From: Lysobacteraceae bacterium
GTDB lineage: Bacteria; Pseudomonadota; Gammaproteobacteria; Nitrococcales; AK92
Assembly: GCA_012523465.1 (NCBI GenBank)
Contig: JAAYIK010000025.1
Span: forward strand, 1-64,000
Reading direction: 5' to 3'
DNA length: 64,000 nucleotides
Each line of letters starts with the position of its first letter. Within the stretch, counting starts at the first letter, position 1. The notes under the pieces were generated by a model. The model saw only the letters and a list, made by a program, of their open reading frames with translations, did no database searches and was not told the origin of the DNA. The position numbers and the translations under genes are program-made. This document shows, in pieces, positions 60,293 to 64,000 of the stretch.

Positions 60293-61600
60293 ATGAAAAA
60301 GCTTGCTGTCATATCGAGCCTGGCGGTCATCGTCGCCGGCGGTGCCGCGGCCGTGCCGTACTATGTGGGGAACAAGGCGGAGCGATACATTACCGAGCCG
60401 CAGACCTATGAGCAGGGCCAGGTGGCGCTCCGTCACCGGGGGGAGAGCTACGAGCGAGGCTATCTGTCCTCGCGGGCGCAAACGCGGCTGACCTGGCAGC
60501 TCGAGGACGAGATCATCGAGTTCGCCGCCACCCACGAGATCGATCACGCCTTCACGCCCCGCATCGTCTCTCGGTTCCGGGTGCTGCCGGGCGGTGGGGA
60601 GGTGCAGCAGGCGCTGCATGAGATTTTCGGCGATGAGCCGCTGCTCATGGCCGACACCCGGCTCAAGGCAGGTCGCCAGCAGACCGAGTTCCACATGCCC
60701 GAGACGAGGAAGCGCCTCGATGGTGGTGAGCTGCATCTGGCTGGCCTGCGCGGCGCATTTCAGGTCGAGGGCGCTCGGCTGGCTGGCCATGTCGATGTGC
60801 AGCCGATCAGCTTCAACGGCGCCGTGGCCAGCGCCCATGTCGGCGCGCAGCGACTGGAGCTGCAGGCAAGCGATCGCAACGACCAGCTCGGTCCGGGTAG
60901 CGCCTCCTACGTGATGAAAAGCGCCCAGCTGCGCGATGCCGACGGCGAGTCGGTGGCCTTGCGTGACCTGCGCCTGCGTACGTCGCAGACCGCGGTCGGC
61001 ACGAGCATCGACAGCGAGGTGGTGATCGAGCTGGCGGCGCTGGAAACTTCGGCAGGCTCGCTCGAGAACCTCAGCCTGCGCTTTACCGCCAGCAACCTGC
61101 ACCGCGAGCTGATGGAGCTCCTGCTCGCGCTGGATGAGCAGGACGAGGCGGAACGCAACCTGTCACCGGAGGTCTGGCAGCCGCCGCTGCGCCGCTTCCT
61201 GGAGAACAATCCCAAGGCCAGGCTGGACATCGTGCTCGGTCCGGAGACCGACGCCAAGGCGTCGCTGGGGTGGGAGCTCATGTACCGACAGCCGGACGGG
61301 ATGCCCCTCGATCTAGAGAACCCGTTCGAGCTGTTCGCCGGCTTGGATACCACCGCCACCCTGGCCTTCACGGACGAGTTCATCGAAGAGCTCGCCGTCC
61401 TTCTGCAAGAGTACTGGGGCTCGCCGGAAGATGTAATCGCGGCGCTGTCCCTGCTGGAGAGCAACGGCTTTCTGGTGCGCAATGGGCAGGGCTACCGGGT
61501 CAAGCTCGGCTGGCGTCAGGGCGACATCCTGGTCAACGACACTCCACGGCCCGAGCTGGCGATGATGCTGGGCATGCTGCTGGCGTCCAGCATGCAATGA
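60293..61600 (+). CDS. DUF945 (YdgA-like) family protein
   Basis: 435 residues: N-terminal signal or anchor (LAVISSLAVIVAGGAAAVPY), then the DUF945 fold (YERGYLSSRAQTRLTWQLED near 55, ELMELLLALDEQDEAERNL near 280, LESNGFLVRNGQGYRVKLG near 390). YdgA-like proteins are inner-membrane anchored and periplasmic; their function in gammaproteobacteria is not established, with links to motility and attachment in some species. Good support for a gammaproteobacterial host. Confidence 0.87.
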   Translation: MKKLAVISSLAVIVAGGAAAVPYYVGNKAERYITEPQTYEQGQVALRHRGESYERGYLSSRAQTRLTWQLEDEIIEFAATHEIDHAFTPRIVSRFRVLPGGGEVQQALHEIFGDEPLLMADTRLKAGRQQTEFHMPETRKRLDGGELHLAGLRGAFQVEGARLAGHVDVQPISFNGAVASAHVGAQRLELQASDRNDQLGPGSASYVMKSAQLRDADGESVALRDLRLRTSQTAVGTSIDSEVVIELAALETSAGSLENLSLRFTASNLHRELMELLLALDEQDEAERNLSPEVWQPPLRRFLENNPKARLDIVLGPETDAKASLGWELMYRQPDGMPLDLENPFELFAGLDTTATLAFTDEFIEELAVLLQEYWGSPEDVIAALSLLESNGFLVRNGQGYRVKLGWRQGDILVNDTPRPELAMMLGMLLASSMQ

Positions 61601-61753
61601 GGCAGGCGTTTCTGCCGGTGGCAGCCGAGCGCTGCCCGCTGGCAGGCACGTGTTGAGGTCCGTCATGCGGCGGGGTTTTGGTGAGGCCGGCGCCTTTGGT
61701 GTGGCATGCTGCGGCTTTCCGGGAGCGCCGCCAGAATTCAGGGAGGAATCTGC

Positions 61754-62275
61754 ATGACGCCACGGATCAATGTGCTTACGCTCGGGGTCGATGATCTGGA
61801 GCGCTCCGTCCGGTTTTATCGCGCTATCGGATTCGACTCGGAGGGCATCGTCGGCCAGGAATTTGAGCACGGGACCGTGGGCTTTTTCGTTTTGTAGCCC
61901 GGGCTGAAGCTGGTGCTCTGGCCGCACCAGAGCATCGCCCACGATGCCGGCCTTCCCCTCGACCGCCCAAGCGCGACCGAGTTCGCCCTCGGTTACAATG
62001 TTTCCTCCAAAGCCGGACTCGATGCGGTCATGCAGGCAGCAGCCGATGCCGGTGGCGCCATGGTCAAGCCGGCGCAGGACGCTTTCTGGGGCGGCTATGC
62101 CGGCTACTTCCAGGATCCGGACGGGTACCTCCTGTGGGAGGTGGTGTGGAATCCGCAGCTCCAGCTGGTCGCGCGGTTCCGAGTTGCCATCATCCCGTTT
62201 GCGGCCGGGCTGGGAGCTGGCCAGGCAGGAGCGCCTTCAGCCGGAGGCGGCCTGCAGGCGACGGAACGGGCGTGA
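61754..62275 (+). pseudogene. VOC (glyoxalase-like) family gene, interrupted by an in-frame TAG
   Basis: The ATG at 61754 follows GGGAGG. The first beta-alpha-beta unit is TLGVDDLERSVRFYRAIGF; the frame then meets TAG at 61895-61897 after GFFVL and goes on unchanged with PGLKLVLWPHQ, the usual continuation, then GGYAGYFQDPDGYLLWEVVW, a clear VOC C-terminal half. The expected residue is Gln (CAG to TAG). The intact protein would end near residue 140; the tail beyond that to 62275 overlaps the convergent sigma-54 activator gene. Confidence 0.85.
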
Positions 62276-63811
62276 GTCCACGCCCAGCTTGCGCATGCGC
62301 GAGCGGAGCGTGTGCGGATTGATGCCCAGCAGGCGAGCGGCGCCGGACGGTCCCTCGATGCGGCCATGGGTGCGAGCCAGTGCTGAGCGGATATGGGCGG
62401 CCATGGCTTCGTCCAGGGTCGGGAAACGGCTGTTGTCGCTGCTGGATGGGGTCTGCAGGCTGTGTCCGGAAGCCGGGCCAAGCACTGTGACCGGCCCGGT
62501 TGGCATGCCGAAGGCGGGCTCAAGCTGCAGGCCTTTGCCGTTGCCCAGGATGGCTGCCCGCTCGATCACAGCAGCCAGTTCGCGCACGTTACCTGGCCAG
62601 GCGTAGCTGCGCAGCAGCTCGATGTCCCCGGCAGTTGGCAGCTGCAGCGGCAAGCCGAGCTTGACAGCGGCGCGGCGGGCGAAGTGCTCGGCCAGGGCGG
62701 GAATGTCGGACTGGCGCTCGCGCAGCGGGGGAATCGCAATCGGAAACACCGCGATTCGATACCAGAGATCCTGGCGAAAGCTGCCGTTGGCCACCATGGC
62801 CGCCAGATCGCGATGGGTGGCGGCCACGACCCGCACGTCGACCTGCAGCGGCTCTTCGCCACCCACGCGGTACAGGGTGCCGTCCTGCAGCACCCGCAGC
62901 AGCCTCACCTGCGCGGCCGGAGGTAGCTCTCCGATCTCGTCGAGAAACAGGGTGCCGCGGTCAGCGCGCTCGAACCAGCCCCTGTGCTGGCCGGCGGCGC
63001 CAGTGAAGCTGCCGCGTTCGTGACCGAACAGTTCGGAGTCGATCAGGTCGGGCGGGATGGCACCGCAATTGACGCGAATGAAAGGTCCCTGGCTGCGCGG
63101 CGAGCGCTCGTGCAGGGTGCGGGCGATGATTTCCTTGCCGGAGCCGGTCTCGCCCAGCAGCAGCACCGTGGCATCGGAGCGCGCCACCAGGTTGACGCGT
63201 TCCATCACGCCTTTCAGGCAGCCATCGGCTCCGACCACCTCGTCGCCATCCAGGCGGCGTCCGAACCGCGCCAGCAGCATTTCACGGTCGGCTTCCGCGC
63301 GCGCCCGCTGCGTCGCCGGCTCGCGCCAACGGAGTTCGTTGGCTAGGCCGACTGCCAGCGGCTCCAGCAGGGAGGCCAGCAAGGCGGCATCGGCAGCGCC
63401 GAAATCGGCTCCGGCATGGGCGTTCAGCACGGCGATGCCATCGTGTCGGTTGTCCGGATCGCGCAGGTAGCCGATGAGCGCACCGGACGATCCGTGCCGG
63501 ACGGCGAGTGGCCGCAGATCGTCTGGCCACGGTTCGCCGACTCGCAGGCGCCGTACCGGATGGCGTTGCAGCGAGAGCAGAAGCCGGTCGCAGACGGCCT
63601 GGGCGCAGCGCATGCGCAGGTCGGCGGTGGCAGGCTCGGTCGTCGCTAGCGTCTCGAGCGCTTGGCGCGGCCGATCAAGGTGCACGATCGTCAGCGCAGC
63701 CAGGGGCAGCGACTGGCGCACGGCGGCGGCAATGTTGTCGAGCGCCTTGGCTAGTCGCCGCTGGCGGCCGATTCCCCGCTATGCAGCCAATACTAGGTCA
63801 CGGTGGTGCAT
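62237..63811 (-). pseudogene. Sigma-54-dependent activator (NorR-like), in-frame TAG at codon 11
   Basis: The ATG at 63811, preceded by GAAAGGATGGGC, starts a frame HHRDLVLAA then TAG at 63781-63779, and continues unchanged as RGIGRQRRLAKALDNIAAAV for 513 more codons. The rest is intact: GAF-like sensor, AAA+ domain with [13 protein letters not shown] (Walker A), GAFTGA-type loop GSFTGAAGQHRGW, Walker B TLFLDEIGELP, and a Fis-type HTH (GPSGAARLLGINPHTLRSRM). Overlaps the VOC gene end. Restart at GTG 63721 would lose only the first 30 residues, so partial function is possible. Confidence 0.83.
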
Positions 63812-63893
63812 GCCCATCCTTTCAACGCGCAGCAGGACCTTGTCGACGCTTCATTGGCGGAAGCCGATCGAGTTCCCTATGCCCAGCCCGGGG

Positions 63894-63907
63894 TGGCCAA
63901 ATGGCCA
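63894..63907 (+). promoter_or_regulatory. Dyad TGGCC-AAAT-GGCCA upstream of the sigma-54 activator gene
   Basis: A perfect 5-bp dyad with 4-base spacer, 83 bases before the activator start and 22 bases before a sigma-54-like promoter on the other strand. A plausible activator binding site, though unusually close to the promoter. Confidence 0.4.
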
Positions 63908-63928
63908 ATCGCAATATGAAAGAGCCGT

Positions 63929-63946
63929 TTGGCAGGGTGAATTGCA
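63929..63946 (+). promoter_or_regulatory. Sigma-54-like promoter pointing out of the window
   Basis: TTGGCA at 63929-63934 and TTGCA at 63942-63946 resemble the -24/-12 boxes, but with 11 bases between GG and GC instead of 10. A gene driven by it would start beyond 64000, divergent from the activator. Confidence 0.4.
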
Positions 63947-64000
63947 GGAGAGCCGTCGCAAAGCAGATGCAGGGCCGAGCAGGGCTCGGCCTTCACCAGC

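Noticed and set aside
19369-63811. Stop-codon recoding (TAG or TAA read as an amino acid) as the explanation for in-frame stops
   Set aside because: Both codons also end ordinary intact genes here, frameshifts occur as well, and no suppressor tRNA is seen.

Overview
This window is a stretch of high-GC (roughly two-thirds G+C by eye) chromosomal DNA from a Gram-negative bacterium. Outer-membrane beta-barrels ending in Phe, lipoproteins, a TolQ/TolR-type motor, TRAP and Liv importers and a CCA-encoding tRNA-Arg(CCG) all fit a proteobacterium. Gammaproteobacteria is my best guess because of the motor cluster; Betaproteobacteria is possible. No phage, integrase, transposase or CRISPR array was seen.

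Layout. (1) 1-6.9 kb: a Liv-type ABC importer (substrate-binding protein, LivH, LivM, LivG, LivF, with overlapping or abutting reading frames) ending in acetoacetyl-CoA synthetase and a strong terminator. (2) 7-12.4 kb: a secreted nuclease-like protein, an ADP/ATP-carrier-like MFS protein coupled to a Tat-exported aldo/keto reductase, a LysE exporter, a remnant of a deaminase-reductase gene and a SRPBCC protein. (3) 12.4-20.7 kb: a catabolic locus with a GAF/PucR regulator, a divergent enoyl-CoA hydratase, an acyl-CoA ligase and a TRAP transporter whose large permease carries an in-frame stop. A 21-bp sequence pattern is shared by two promoter regions here. (4) 20.8-21.7 kb: tRNA-Arg and a membrane cytochrome c. 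(5) 21.7-35.0 kb, minus strand: a 12-gene putative operon with one TolQ, two TolR, an AgmX/PglI-type TonB-like protein, three TPR proteins, two outer-membrane barrels, two small secreted proteins and a large triheme HzsA-like lipoprotein. Its make-up resembles the Myxococcus Agl-Glt trans-envelope machine, and it is the most interesting system in the window. (6) 35-50.5 kb: an accessory stretch with SDR, CMD, HIBADH-like, FemAB/GNAT-like, ChrA, CrcB, YceI, monooxygenase and lipoprotein genes, an AT-rich foreign-looking gene, and several broken genes. (7) 50.8-64 kb: a Cys-rich acidic protein, an AtoE-type short-chain fatty acid transporter, an MCP, a porin (frameshifted), a LytS/LytTR pair, a carotenoid oxygenase with a lost start codon, DUF2141 and DUF945 proteins, a glyoxalase-type gene and a sigma-54 activator, both with internal stops.

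At least nine genes carry a single disabling lesion: in-frame stops in DctM, MFS, VOC and the sigma-54 activator; frameshifts in an SDR, a LuxR regulator, the AT-rich gene and a porin; and a degraded start codon in the carotenoid oxygenase. None falls inside the 13-kb motor operon or the Liv operon. Whether this is real gene decay or consensus error cannot be settled from the sequence alone, although a 5-bp tandem duplication in the SDR looks like a genuine mutation. Functionally, the window joins uptake and CoA-activation of small carbon acids (Liv plus AacS, TRAP plus ligase plus hydratase, AtoE) with envelope machinery and sensory genes.
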